Assembly: GCA_016213505.1 (NCBI GenBank)
Contig: JACRAF010000019.1
Coordinates: 1 to 64,000 of the forward strand
Reading direction: 5' to 3'
Source: Devosia nanyangense
GTDB lineage: Bacteria; Pseudomonadota; Alphaproteobacteria; Rhizobiales; Devosiaceae
DNA length: 64,000 bases
Both the position numbers and the translations under genes were made by a program. A model generated the notes under the pieces. It was not told where the DNA came from, ran no database searches, and saw only the letters and a list, made by a program, of their open reading frames with translations. Below, in pieces: positions 54,668 through 63,316 of this stretch (within the stretch, counting starts at the first letter, position 1; each line of letters starts with the position of its first letter).

Positions 54668-55594
54668 TCAGAGCGCGTCGAGGAAGGCGACGCCGCTGAG
54701 CTGGCGGTCGTCGCGCAACTGGCGGAACTCGTCCTTGAGCTTGTCCTCGGCGGCTTTGTCGATGAAACCGCCGAGTGGACGGCGGACATAGCCGGCGTCG
54801 CAGCCGAGCCAGGCCATGCCGCGCTTGATGCAGGTCATCGCGCTACGGCCGAGCGCGAAGAAGATCACCGCGTTGCCGATTTCCTGCAGCCGCTTGGCTT
54901 CGGCAAGATTGCCGGCCGCCACCGCGTCACGCAGGGACAGCCAGATCTCCGGCATCAGGTTGTAGAACGAACCGATGATGCCGTCGGCGCCGAAGGCGAG
55001 GCCCGACATCGCCATCTCGTCGGCGCCTGAATAGACGATGAAGTGCTTGCCGATCTCCTCCTTGATGCGGATGATCTCGGCGTGGGTCGCGGCGGTGTAC
55101 TTGACGCCGACCACGCCTTCGATGCTCGAGATGCGTTTGATGACGTCGAAGCCGAGCGCGGCCATGGGCACGTTGTAGGCGATCATCGGCAGCTTGGTGG
55201 AGCTGGTTACGTCGGCGTAGTAGCCGTGGATCTGGTCGGCCGAGAACCCCCAGTAGAACGGGGGCACGGACGAGATCGCATCGACTCCGGTTCGCTCGGC
55301 GTGCTGCGCCATCTCGATCGAGTGGTAGGTGCTGATAGCGCCGATGTGCGCGATGATCGGGATGCGTCCCTTGACCTCATCGACGGCGATCTCGACGACG
55401 CGCTTGCGCTCCTCGGGCGACATCAGGAAGGATTCGCCAGTCGAGCCGGTGATGTACAGGCCCTCGAGCTTGCGCTCGATGAGGAACCGGATGACGGCGC
55501 GCAGCCGCTTCTCGTCGAGCCTCTCGCTCTCGTCGAACGGCGTCACCATCGCGGGAATGACGCCCGTGATGGACTTAATGTCGAAGGCAGGCAT
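54668..55594 (-). CDS. DapA/NanA-family aldolase (copy 2)
   Basis: A 308-residue Schiff-base TIM-barrel. The lysine is K165 (GVVGVKYTA), the tyrosine is Y140 (IAYNVP) and the carboxylate-binding motif is YITGSTGES at residues 48-55. STGE in place of TTGE, together with KYTA, resembles the N-acetylneuraminate lyase branch more than dihydrodipicolinate synthase. It lies 28 bases after the transporter ATPase gene. The likely role is pyruvate release from an imported nonulosonic or deoxy-keto sugar acid. Confidence 0.82.
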   Translation of the reverse strand: MPAFDIKSITGVIPAMVTPFDESERLDEKRLRAVIRFLIERKLEGLYITGSTGESFLMSPEERKRVVEIAVDEVKGRIPIIAHIGAISTYHSIEMAQHAERTGVDAISSVPPFYWGFSADQIHGYYADVTSSTKLPMIAYNVPMAALGFDVIKRISSIEGVVGVKYTAATHAEIIRIKEEIGKHFIVYSGADEMAMSGLAFGADGIIGSFYNLMPEIWLSLRDAVAAGNLAEAKRLQEIGNAVIFFALGRSAMTCIKRGMAWLGCDAGYVRRPLGGFIDKAAEDKLKDEFRQLRDDRQLSGVAFLDAL

Positions 55595-55622
55595 GGAAGG
55601 CTCCGTGGAAAGGGCGTCGCCG

Positions 55623-56642
55623 CTAGGCAGCGGCTTCGGGTGCGTCGATCAGATGGCAGGCCGCATAGTGGTCGTCGCGGCCATCGATAGAATAGCGTTT
55701 CAGTGTCGGTACCACCGTCTTACACACATCCTGGCGGAACCGGCAGCGCGGGTGGAACGGGCAGCCGGATGGCGGGTTGACCGGGCTGGGCACGTCGCCT
55801 TCGAGCACCACGCGTTTGCTGCGCTTGTCGAGGTCGGCCACCGGAATGGCCGAGAGCAGGGCCTGCGTGTAGGGGTGGAGCCGGCGCGCATAGAGGTCTT
55901 CGGAGCGGCACAGTTCGACGATGCGGCCAAGATACATCACCGCGATGCGGTCGCAGATGTACTCGGTGACGCTGAGGTTGTGGGTGATGAAGACGTAGGT
56001 GAGGTTCTTCTCGCGCTTGAGCTTCATCAGCAGCTGCAGCACCTGCGCCTGGATCGAGACGTCGAGGGCGCTGACCGCCTCGTCGCAGACGATGAGTTCC
56101 GGATCGACACAGAGGGCGCGGGCGATGCCGATGCGCTGACGCTGGCCGCCGGAGAATTCGTGCGGGTAGCGATCCATATATTCGGGCCGCATGTTCACCG
56201 CCTCGAGCAGGTCACCGATGATCTTGCGGCGGGCGGCCCGCGTCTTGACGCCGAACTTCTTCAGCGGGTCTTCGAGCGAGCCGTAGATGGTGAAGGCCGG
56301 GTTGAGCGAGGAATGCGGATCTTGAAAGACGATCTGCAGGCGCTTGCGATAGGGATCGAGCTCGCGGGCATTGAGCCCGGTCAGTTCCACCTCCTCGGTC
56401 GCGGAGGAGTAGGTGATTTCGCCGGCCGTGGCCTTGACCAGCTGCAGGATGGTCTTGCCCAGCGTGGTCTTGCCGCAGCCGCTCTCGCCGACGAGGCCCA
56501 GCACTTCGCCGCGGTAGATGTCGATATCGACGCCGTCTACCGCCTTGACGTGTCCGACGGTGCGGTGGAACACCCCCGCCTTGACGGGAAAGTGAGCCTT
56601 GACGCCCCTCAGCTTGAGGATGATTTCGGCGTCATGCGCCAT
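55623..56642 (-). CDS. Dipeptide/oligopeptide-type ABC transporter ATPase (DppF-like)
   Basis: A 339-residue ATPase. Walker A is GESGCGKTT, the signature is FSGGQRQRIGIARAL and Walker B is ELIVCDEAVSALD. The C-terminal oligopeptide-transporter extension has paired cysteines (CPFHPRCRFRQDVC). The start at 56642 overlaps the DppD-like stop by 11 bases. It powers the transporter of this operon together with the next gene. Confidence 0.94.
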   Translation of the reverse strand: MAHDAEIILKLRGVKAHFPVKAGVFHRTVGHVKAVDGVDIDIYRGEVLGLVGESGCGKTTLGKTILQLVKATAGEITYSSATEEVELTGLNARELDPYRKRLQIVFQDPHSSLNPAFTIYGSLEDPLKKFGVKTRAARRKIIGDLLEAVNMRPEYMDRYPHEFSGGQRQRIGIARALCVDPELIVCDEAVSALDVSIQAQVLQLLMKLKREKNLTYVFITHNLSVTEYICDRIAVMYLGRIVELCRSEDLYARRLHPYTQALLSAIPVADLDKRSKRVVLEGDVPSPVNPPSGCPFHPRCRFRQDVCKTVVPTLKRYSIDGRDDHYAACHLIDAPEAAA

Positions 56643-57636
56643 CGGCCGCAAGCTCCTCGTAGCGCCAGCACATCGTCCGGTGCGTGGGGGTGGTGTGGGT
56701 TTCGGCCGGCATCGTCGCGCAGGCGTCGACGCGGTAGGGGCAGCGGGGCGCGAACTGGCATCCGGGCGGCCGGTCGAAGGGGTCGGGGGTCGAGCCGGGA
56801 ATGGCCTCGATCGACTGGTTCTTGCCCTTGCCCAGCACCGGCATCGAGGTGAGCAGGGCGCGCGTATAGGGGTGCACCGGGTGCCGCAGCACCTCCTCGA
56901 CCGTTCCGGCCTCGACGATGTTGCCCATGTACATGACCGCCACGTCGTCGGCGAGCTCGGCCACCACGCCCATATCGTGGGTGATCAGCATGATGGCGGT
57001 GCCGTGCTCGCGCTTGAGCCGATCCATCAGCTCGAAGATCTGGGCCTGGATGGTCACGTCGAGCGCCGTTGTGGGTTCGTCGGCGATGAGGATCTTGGGG
57101 TTGCACGCCATCGCCATGGCGATCATCGCCCGTTGCCGCATGCCGCCCGAGAACTGGTGCGGGAATTCGCCGGCGCGGCGCTCGGGCAGGGGGATGCCCA
57201 TGGTCCTGAGCAGATCGACGACCTTGTCGCGGAGTTGCCGGCCGCGCATTGCCGTATGGTAGCGCAGGTTTTCCGCGATCTGAAAGCCGATCGTGAACAC
57301 CGGATTGAGCGCCGTCATCGGGTCCTGGAAGATCATGCTGATCTCGGCCCCGCGGATGGCGCGCATCTGGCTGCCGTTGCGCGCCAGCCGTTCGATGTGA
57401 ATGTCGCCATGGTCGCTGTGATAGACGATCGAGCCGTCCTCGATGCGCGACAGGGTCGGCAGCAGCTGCATGATCGCCGCCGCGGTGACGCTCTTGCCGC
57501 AGCCGCTCTCGCCGACCACGCACAGCGTCTTGCCCTTCCTGATCTCGAACGAAACGCCGTTGACGGCCTTGTTGCAGCGCCGGTTGGTGTAAAAGAAGGT
57601 CTTCAAATCCCGGACGCTGAGCGCGACGTCTGACAT
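56632..57636 (-). CDS. Dipeptide/oligopeptide-type ABC transporter ATPase (DppD-like)
   Basis: A 334-residue ATPase. Walker A is GESGCGKSV, the signature is FSGGMRQRAMIAMAM and Walker B is KILIADEPTTALD. The C-terminal cysteine-bearing extension reads PPGCQFAPRCPYRVDAC. It partners the DppF-like subunit and lies 4 bases after the permease gene. Confidence 0.94.
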   Translation of the reverse strand: MSDVALSVRDLKTFFYTNRRCNKAVNGVSFEIRKGKTLCVVGESGCGKSVTAAAIMQLLPTLSRIEDGSIVYHSDHGDIHIERLARNGSQMRAIRGAEISMIFQDPMTALNPVFTIGFQIAENLRYHTAMRGRQLRDKVVDLLRTMGIPLPERRAGEFPHQFSGGMRQRAMIAMAMACNPKILIADEPTTALDVTIQAQIFELMDRLKREHGTAIMLITHDMGVVAELADDVAVMYMGNIVEAGTVEEVLRHPVHPYTRALLTSMPVLGKGKNQSIEAIPGSTPDPFDRPPGCQFAPRCPYRVDACATMPAETHTTPTHRTMCWRYEELAADGA

Positions 57637-57640
57637 CGGC

Positions 57641-58576
57641 CTATCCCTGCTGCGTGGGGTCGGAGGCGTCGCGCAAGCCGTCGCCGATGAAGTTCACGCT
57701 GAGCACGAACAGCGAAATGAAGATCCCGACCGGCAGCCACAGCCACCAGTTGTTCTGCAGCACGGCAAGGTCCTGCGCCACGTTGAGGATGTTCCCCCAG
57801 GTCGGCATGCTGAGCGGCACGCCCAGCCCGAGGAAGCTCAGCCCCGCCTCGGCGAGGATGAAGGCCGCCGTCGACAGCGTGATGTTGACCATCACCGGTC
57901 CCAGCGCGTTGGGCAGCATGTGCTTGAAGCTGATGAGCCCCCGGTTGAGCCCGAAGCTGCGCAAGGCGAGGACGTACTCTTCCTCGCGCAGGGACAGCAT
58001 CTGGGCGCGGACCAGCCGATAGATGCCGCACCAGCCGCCGAGGATGAAGATCGCCATGATGTTGAACAGCGACTGGCCGACGATCGACACCAGCATCAGC
58101 ACCAGGATGATCTCGGGAAACGCCATGATCGCTTCCGAGACGCGCATCGCGATGGTGTCGAGCCGGCCCCCGACGTAGCCGCAATAGCAGCCGATGATGA
58201 CCCCGATCGCAGCCGAAACCAGGGCGCTGCCGAGGCCGACCAGGATCGAGATGCGACCGCCATAGAGGACCCGCGCGAACACATCGCGTCCGGTCTTGTC
58301 GGTGCCGAACCAGTGCTCCGGCGATGGCGGCTGCGCGATCGCGCGCAGATTGATCTTGGTCGGATCCCACGGCGTGAGGAGCGGCGCGAAGATCGACATC
58401 AAAAGGATGACGGTGAAGACCGTGAGGCCGATCACGGCCAGCCGGTTGTTGAGGAACTTGCGCACGAAGCGGCTGCCGCCGGCGGCACGCAGCGCACCGG
58501 CTTCTTCGAGCCGACGCAGCTGGTCGAACTGACGGTCGAGCCTGCTGCGCCGGCTGACGATATCGATGAGCGCCAT
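57641..58576 (-). CDS. Dipeptide-type ABC transporter permease (DppC-like)
   Basis: A 311-residue permease with a long N-terminal cytoplasmic segment and six helices, including HWFGTDKTGRDVFARVLYGGRISILVGL, the DppC/OppC signature. It starts 2 bases after the DppB-like stop. Confidence 0.93.
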   Translation of the reverse strand: MALIDIVSRRSRLDRQFDQLRRLEEAGALRAAGGSRFVRKFLNNRLAVIGLTVFTVILLMSIFAPLLTPWDPTKINLRAIAQPPSPEHWFGTDKTGRDVFARVLYGGRISILVGLGSALVSAAIGVIIGCYCGYVGGRLDTIAMRVSEAIMAFPEIILVLMLVSIVGQSLFNIMAIFILGGWCGIYRLVRAQMLSLREEEYVLALRSFGLNRGLISFKHMLPNALGPVMVNITLSTAAFILAEAGLSFLGLGVPLSMPTWGNILNVAQDLAVLQNNWWLWLPVGIFISLFVLSVNFIGDGLRDASDPTQQG

Positions 58577-58578
58577 GA

Positions 58579-59535
58579 TCAGGCCCCTAGCCTTACGCGC
58601 GGATCGATGACCGCGGTGAGCACGTCGATGATCAGACTTACCGTGAGCACCAGCACCACCGAAAGCAGCGCGATCGTCATCACCACGGGAAGGTCCTTGT
58701 TGCGCACGGCACTGACGAACAGGTTACCCAGCCCCGGCCATTGGAACACCTGCTCGACGATCACCGAGCCGCCGATCAGGATGGGCAGCCGGAACCCGAC
58801 CAGCACGATCACCGGGGTGAGGGCGACGCGAAAGCCGTGCAGCAGGTTGACGCGCCACTCGGGCAGCCCCTTGGAGCGGGCGGTCTTTATGAACTCGCGG
58901 CTCAGCGCATCGAGCATCGAGGAGCGAGCATAGCGCATGACGCCAGCCGTCATCATGATCGAGAGCACCAGTGCCGGCATGATCAGGTTGGGGATGTGGT
59001 CCCAGTAGCTGTCGTAGCTCGGCAGCAGGCGGCCGCCCACCGGCAGCCAGTTCAGGTTGAGCGCGAACACGACGATGGCGACGAGGCCGAAGAAGAACTC
59101 GGGGATCGACACCCCGATCATGCCGACCACGGTTAGCACGTTGTCGGTCGCCGAACCGCGGCGCAAGGCGCTGATCGTGCCCAGGATCGATCCCAGGATG
59201 GTGGAAAGGATGAGCGCCGTACCCGACAGCTCGAGCGTCGCGGGCAGGCGGTCGACGAGCAGGCTCGAGATCGGCACGCCGCCGGTGAGGGTATAGCCGA
59301 AATGACCCTGTAGAACGCCGGTCAGCCAGATCCAGTAGCGTACGATGAGCGGGCTATCGAGACCCAGGGCGTGGCGCAGCTCCGCCAGCTTCTCCGGGTC
59401 GACCGTGCGGGTAGGATCCAGCATGTGCGAGACGGCATCGCCCGGCGTGAGGTCGAGTCCGAGATAGATGAGGAAGCTGACGGCGACGGCCATCGGGACA
59501 ATGATCAAAATCCGCCGGATGATGTAAGTCAGCAT
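58579..59535 (-). CDS. Dipeptide-type ABC transporter permease (DppB-like)
   Basis: A 318-residue permease beginning MLTYIIRRILIIVPMAVAVSFLIYLGLDLTPGD, the standard DppB N-terminus, with six helices and an EAA-like loop (FIKTARSKGLPEWRV). It lies 76 bases after the binding-protein gene. Confidence 0.93.
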   Translation of the reverse strand: MLTYIIRRILIIVPMAVAVSFLIYLGLDLTPGDAVSHMLDPTRTVDPEKLAELRHALGLDSPLIVRYWIWLTGVLQGHFGYTLTGGVPISSLLVDRLPATLELSGTALILSTILGSILGTISALRRGSATDNVLTVVGMIGVSIPEFFFGLVAIVVFALNLNWLPVGGRLLPSYDSYWDHIPNLIMPALVLSIMMTAGVMRYARSSMLDALSREFIKTARSKGLPEWRVNLLHGFRVALTPVIVLVGFRLPILIGGSVIVEQVFQWPGLGNLFVSAVRNKDLPVVMTIALLSVVLVLTVSLIIDVLTAVIDPRVRLGA

Positions 59536-59611
59536 TCAGGTTTCCCGACAGATCAGTCCGAGGAGCAGGTGTCGCAGCCGCCGGCCGCGACACCCGAAGT
59601 CAGAGGCCTCC

Positions 59612-61234
59612 CTACTTGTCGTACTGGTTGATCCAGATCATGCGGGTGTAGGGGATATCCAGCGGCGTCAGCTTCATGAAGTCCAGCGTCTTGAGGGTCT
59701 CGAGATCGTTCACCGCCTTGGTGATGGCGAAGTCGATGCGGTGCGCGGCGGCATTCTTGACCATATTGGCGTCGCCGTCACCACTCGCCCAGGCGATGAT
59801 CTGGTCGATCTTGGCCTTGCCCTTCCAGTAGCCGTCGAACGGCACGAACGAGGTGAAGTCGCCGAACTTGGCTTCCTCGACCATAAACGGGCCCGAACCG
59901 ACCGGCTTCTGCCAGAACGGGGCCTGCTGCAGCAGGGTGGGATCGACGCCCTCGAAGTACTTCTTGGGCAGCGGCCCCCACTGCGTGAACGACAGCAGCA
60001 CGTTGGGATCGACCTTGGCGAACTTGATCGTGATGGTCTTGCCGTCCACCGAGATGCCCGAGATGTGCGGGGCGGTGCCGGCGACAAAGTCGGCCGCGCC
60101 CTCGATCGAGTTGAAGGTGTTGGCCAGCACGCCGTGCAGCGTCGGCACTTTGAGTGCCGTCTCGAGGCTCCACACCACGTCGTCGGTGGTGATCGGCTCG
60201 CCGTCTTGCCACGTGGTGCCGTCGCGCATCGTGAACGTCACGGTCTTGCCGTCATCGCTCACTTTGTACGTATCGGCGAGGTCGCCTTCCGCCACGCCGT
60301 CCATGAACGGCTTGGCCGAAAGCATGTGTGCCCAGATCATCTTGTTGCCGGCCCACAGGCCGAGGTTGACCCAAGGCTCCTCGAAATAGTCCACCGGCGC
60401 CGCGTTGGTGTACATGACTTTCTTGCCGTCGGCGTCCGGCTCGACCGTCCAGTTCTGGATGTTCCAGTCATAGTTGAACTGGTCGTTGCCGTGTGGCTCG
60501 CCATTGCGGTTCAGACGGTTGCTCTCCACCGCATAGAGCTGCTGGTAGTAGAGCGGAATGGTGAGGGCGTTTTTGTTGATGTACTCATCGATCGACATCA
60601 GCGCCTTCTTGGTCACCTCCGGATCGGTCGACGAGTTGGAGTCGGCGATCAGGCCGTCGAGCTCCGGCGATCCGGGGAAGCCGTCGGCGCTGGCTTTGCC
60701 GGTGGCATAGTCGTTGAAGTATTCCTGCATCGCGATGGCGGCGCGGGCGCCGTAGCCCAGGTCCCAGGTCACCACCGATTTGCCCTTCGGATCGTCCGGG
60801 ATCGAGTTCAGCGTCTTGGCCACGTCGCCCACCAGCAGGTGGTAGTTCATGGTGATGCCGACGTCGGCCAACTCGGCCTGGAGCACGGTCATCAGGTTCG
60901 CGGTGACCTGGTCGTCATAGTAGAACACCATCTCTAGCGTTCGGCTCGAATCCCAGCCGGCTTGCTTGAGAAGTTCGCGCGCCTTGTCCGGATTGAACGG
61001 ATAGGGATCGAGGTTGGGGCTCTTGAACGGCCCGTTGGGCAGAAGCCCGTCGGCCCGCACAGCGTAACCTCCGAGCACCGTGGCGATGATGGTGTCCTTG
61101 TCGATCGCATAAGCGATCGCCTGGCGCACCCGCACATCGGACATCGGGTTGCCATTGAGCGCTTGGGCGTAAACCGTGCCCATCAAGGCGGTCTGCAGAA
61201 GTAGGGCCACTGCAGTGGCTTTCAGCATCCTCAT
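59612..61234 (-). CDS. Circularly permuted family-5 substrate-binding protein
   Basis: A 540-residue exported binding protein of the DppA/OppA type, but with halves swapped. After a signal peptide (1-24) comes what is normally the C-terminal half: SDVRVRQAIAYAIDKDTII (32-50) through NYDWNIQNWTVE (254-265). A short PDADG linker follows, then what is normally the N-terminal half: KKVMYTNAAP (271-280), VSDDGKTVTFTMRDG (325-339), TTDDVVWSL (349-357) and FDGYWKGKAKID (466-477), ending RMIWINQYDK. In E. coli DppA the last segment directly precedes the VRQA segment. It is the only binding protein of this operon. Confidence 0.85.
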   Translation of the reverse strand: MRMLKATAVALLLQTALMGTVYAQALNGNPMSDVRVRQAIAYAIDKDTIIATVLGGYAVRADGLLPNGPFKSPNLDPYPFNPDKARELLKQAGWDSSRTLEMVFYYDDQVTANLMTVLQAELADVGITMNYHLLVGDVAKTLNSIPDDPKGKSVVTWDLGYGARAAIAMQEYFNDYATGKASADGFPGSPELDGLIADSNSSTDPEVTKKALMSIDEYINKNALTIPLYYQQLYAVESNRLNRNGEPHGNDQFNYDWNIQNWTVEPDADGKKVMYTNAAPVDYFEEPWVNLGLWAGNKMIWAHMLSAKPFMDGVAEGDLADTYKVSDDGKTVTFTMRDGTTWQDGEPITTDDVVWSLETALKVPTLHGVLANTFNSIEGAADFVAGTAPHISGISVDGKTITIKFAKVDPNVLLSFTQWGPLPKKYFEGVDPTLLQQAPFWQKPVGSGPFMVEEAKFGDFTSFVPFDGYWKGKAKIDQIIAWASGDGDANMVKNAAAHRIDFAITKAVNDLETLKTLDFMKLTPLDIPYTRMIWINQYDK

Positions 61235-61384
61235 TCACGTCTCCATCCTGGTTGCTACCTGCGCCTATTGACTCAGAGCCCTCGCGTTGGTGGTTCCCCC
61301 TGTCTCGCTCTCAGCCTTCCGTCTTCGCTGCGATGGCTGCGCACCGGAAGGCTCGTGGAGCTGGGTCCGGTCGGCGGGGCCATT

Positions 61385-62062
61385 TCAGAGAATTCCGTGT
61401 TTCGCAAAAATGTCGGTGAGCGCGCCCCCGGCGCGAATCTCGTCGCGGACGACATTCTCGGCGGCGACCTTCTCCATCGCCTTGTCCACCACCTCGTGGA
61501 GCACTCCCCTGGGCACGATGACGATGCCGTCGAAATCGCCGAAGACCAGATCGCCGCTGTCGACGCGCACGCCGCAGATTTCGCCCGGCACGTCGTAAAG
61601 GAACATCTTGCCGCGAAATTTCGTGTCGACCGGGTTGGTGCCGCTCGAATAGACGGGAAAATTGAGGGCGCGGATGCGGCTGGTGTCGCGAACGCAGCCA
61701 TCGGTCAGGCAACCGGCCGCACCCAGATACGAGGAGCGCTCGGACAGCAATTCGCCCCACGGGGAAATGCGCTGGATGCCGTGGCAGACGAGAACCGGAA
61801 CCTCCTCGGGACGAAGGCTGTCAACGAGGGCGATCTCGTTCTCGTAGACCCGCATGCTCTCGTCGTCATGATAGACCGGCATGTAGAGGCCGACCCGTGC
61901 CAGACCGCACAGCACCAGGCTGGCGTCGAGCGCCTTGATGCCCGGGGTCAGGACCTGGTTGTGGTAGCCGAGGGTATCGAGGGAATCTGAAATGGCAGCC
62001 GAGTTGAGCCGCGTGCGGCACTGCCGTACGAGTTCGGCGATGTCACTTTGCCCCGTCACCAT
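61385..62062 (-). CDS. RraA-like family protein (aldolase/decarboxylase type)
   Basis: A 225-residue member of the RraA/HMG-aldolase family. Conserved blocks are SDSLDTLGYHNQV, WGELLSERSSYLGAAGCLTDGCVRD and GDLVFGDFDGIVIVPRGV. Family enzymes use a divalent metal to cleave or decarboxylate pyruvoyl or oxaloacetate-type acids. It is probably the first gene of the long operon (RraA, binding protein, DppBCDF, aldolase, hypothetical, oxidase), though a 150-base gap follows. A shared promoter element lies 112 bases upstream. Confidence 0.85.
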   Translation of the reverse strand: MVTGQSDIAELVRQCRTRLNSAAISDSLDTLGYHNQVLTPGIKALDASLVLCGLARVGLYMPVYHDDESMRVYENEIALVDSLRPEEVPVLVCHGIQRISPWGELLSERSSYLGAAGCLTDGCVRDTSRIRALNFPVYSSGTNPVDTKFRGKMFLYDVPGEICGVRVDSGDLVFGDFDGIVIVPRGVLHEVVDKAMEKVAAENVVRDEIRAGGALTDIFAKHGIL

Positions 62063-62397
62063 CGTCCCCCTGGTGCTGCCTCGAACGGCGTTTCAGTCAA
62101 AGTCGCGGCTGCGTCAAAACCCCAGCGTCCGGCCTCGCGGCCGGTCGTTCGGCGACCCTGCGCCAAACACAGCATATACCATTAACATAACAACATATCA
62201 GTTTGAGGAGTCAAGAGCGCATTGAGCGGGGTGGCGCGCGGCTTCGGGCGGGTGCGCGAAAGCCTTGCCGGACACGGGTTTGCGGTGAGTGAGCGTGGCT
62301 CGAGTTGAGGGATCGGCGCATGCCGCGCCGACGGGAGTACGGAGCAGCACGCGCCGATGTGAGCGGTCCAGCGGCCCGGGAGGACGCTACCGGATGC
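62063..62397. other. Intergenic region with promoter/operator
   Basis: No gene is seen in these 335 bases. They contain the shared element at 62174-62197 and a TTGACT box (62214-62209, minus strand) upstream of the RraA-like gene. The part from 62215 to 62397, downstream of the reductase gene, shows no recognisable structure. Confidence 0.6.
62174..62197. promoter_or_regulatory. Shared regulatory element, copy 1
   Basis: A 24-base sequence beginning ATATACCATTAACATAACAA is identical to 63222-63245. With the next 18 bases, 36 of 42 positions agree, ending in AGTCAAG, which is a TTGACT -35 box on the minus strand. It lies upstream of the RraA-like gene and is the likely promoter/operator of the long operon. 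Confidence 0.7.
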
Positions 62398-63192
62398 TCA
62401 ACTCGTCATCGCCTCGATATCGAAGCGGTCCGACGATCCGGTCGGCCGCCAGCCGAGCACTTCTTTGGCGTGCGAGGTATCCCGCCAGCGACGCGAATTG
62501 TCCGAGATGGCATCGAAGATGTCGAAGCGAATGCTGTCGGGGGCACCGAGGCACTTGTCGACCATCTGCACCGCATCGGCTTGCGCGAGGTAGCCGGGGA
62601 AGTGCCGCACGATTTCCGGTCGGTCGCTTTGCAGCACCGCGCCAAGGCGGATGCAGATCACCGACATGCCGTAGCGATCCGAAAACAGCCGGCCGGTGTT
62701 TTCGCCGAACAGCTTGCCGACGCCATAGAAGCTGTCGGGTCGCGGCGGGTCGAGATAGGTGATCATCTTCTCGCCGGGTGGCAGCGCCTGCAGCTCGTTG
62801 GCCGCGAGCTTGCCGTAGGGCGAGCCCTCGTACCACTCGTAGCCACACATGGTGCTGCCGGTGCTCATGAACACCACGCGTTTGACGCCCGCCTCCTGCG
62901 CAGCGCGGTACATGTTGAGCGTGCCGCCGATGGTGTTGCTCATCACCTTGTCCCAGTCGTCATAATCCTGCGTCTCGGCAGCGAGGTGCAGCACCATGTC
63001 CATGCCTTCGCACGCCTTGCGGATGGCGACCGGGTCGCCGATCTCGGCCTGCGTGTGCTTGATGTCGGGCACGACGCGGCGGCTCAGGCCGCTGAATTCG
63101 TATTTGTTCGAGAGGTCGCGAATGACCAGGCTGCCGATGAGGCCGCTGGCGCCGGTGATCAGCACCTTGGGTTTGTTCGCAGTCGGCGCCAT
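62398..63192 (-). CDS. NAD-dependent reductase, uronate-dehydrogenase-like
   Basis: A 264-residue short-chain (extended) dehydrogenase. The Rossmann motif TGASGLIG is at residues 13-20 and the catalytic Y156-x3-K160 lies in DSFYGVGKLFGEN. The size, YGVGKLFGEN and the WRDTSHAKEVLGWRP end segment resemble uronate dehydrogenases, which oxidise galacturonate or glucuronate to aldaric-acid lactones. The start is at 63192 (MAPTANKPKVLIT). The promoter element at 63222-63245 lies 30 bases upstream. Confidence 0.8.
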   Translation of the reverse strand: MAPTANKPKVLITGASGLIGSLVIRDLSNKYEFSGLSRRVVPDIKHTQAEIGDPVAIRKACEGMDMVLHLAAETQDYDDWDKVMSNTIGGTLNMYRAAQEAGVKRVVFMSTGSTMCGYEWYEGSPYGKLAANELQALPPGEKMITYLDPPRPDSFYGVGKLFGENTGRLFSDRYGMSVICIRLGAVLQSDRPEIVRHFPGYLAQADAVQMVDKCLGAPDSIRFDIFDAISDNSRRWRDTSHAKEVLGWRPTGSSDRFDIEAMTS

Positions 63193-63221
63193 TCGTGATC
63201 CCCCGAGATTGACAGCCAAGA

Positions 63222-63245
63222 ATATACCATTAACATAACAACATA
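63222..63245. promoter_or_regulatory. Shared regulatory element, copy 2
   Basis: The same 24 bases as at 62174-62197, lying between the divergent reductase and Gfo/Idh/MocA genes. A TTGACT box follows on the minus strand (63262-63257). Both divergent genes may be controlled from here. Confidence 0.7.
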
Positions 63246-63316
63246 CTAGTCTTGGAAGTCAAGCCGGATCGCGGTCAGACTGTGCCGGGCTGAGCGGGAT
63301 AGCGAGGGCAGTCGGG

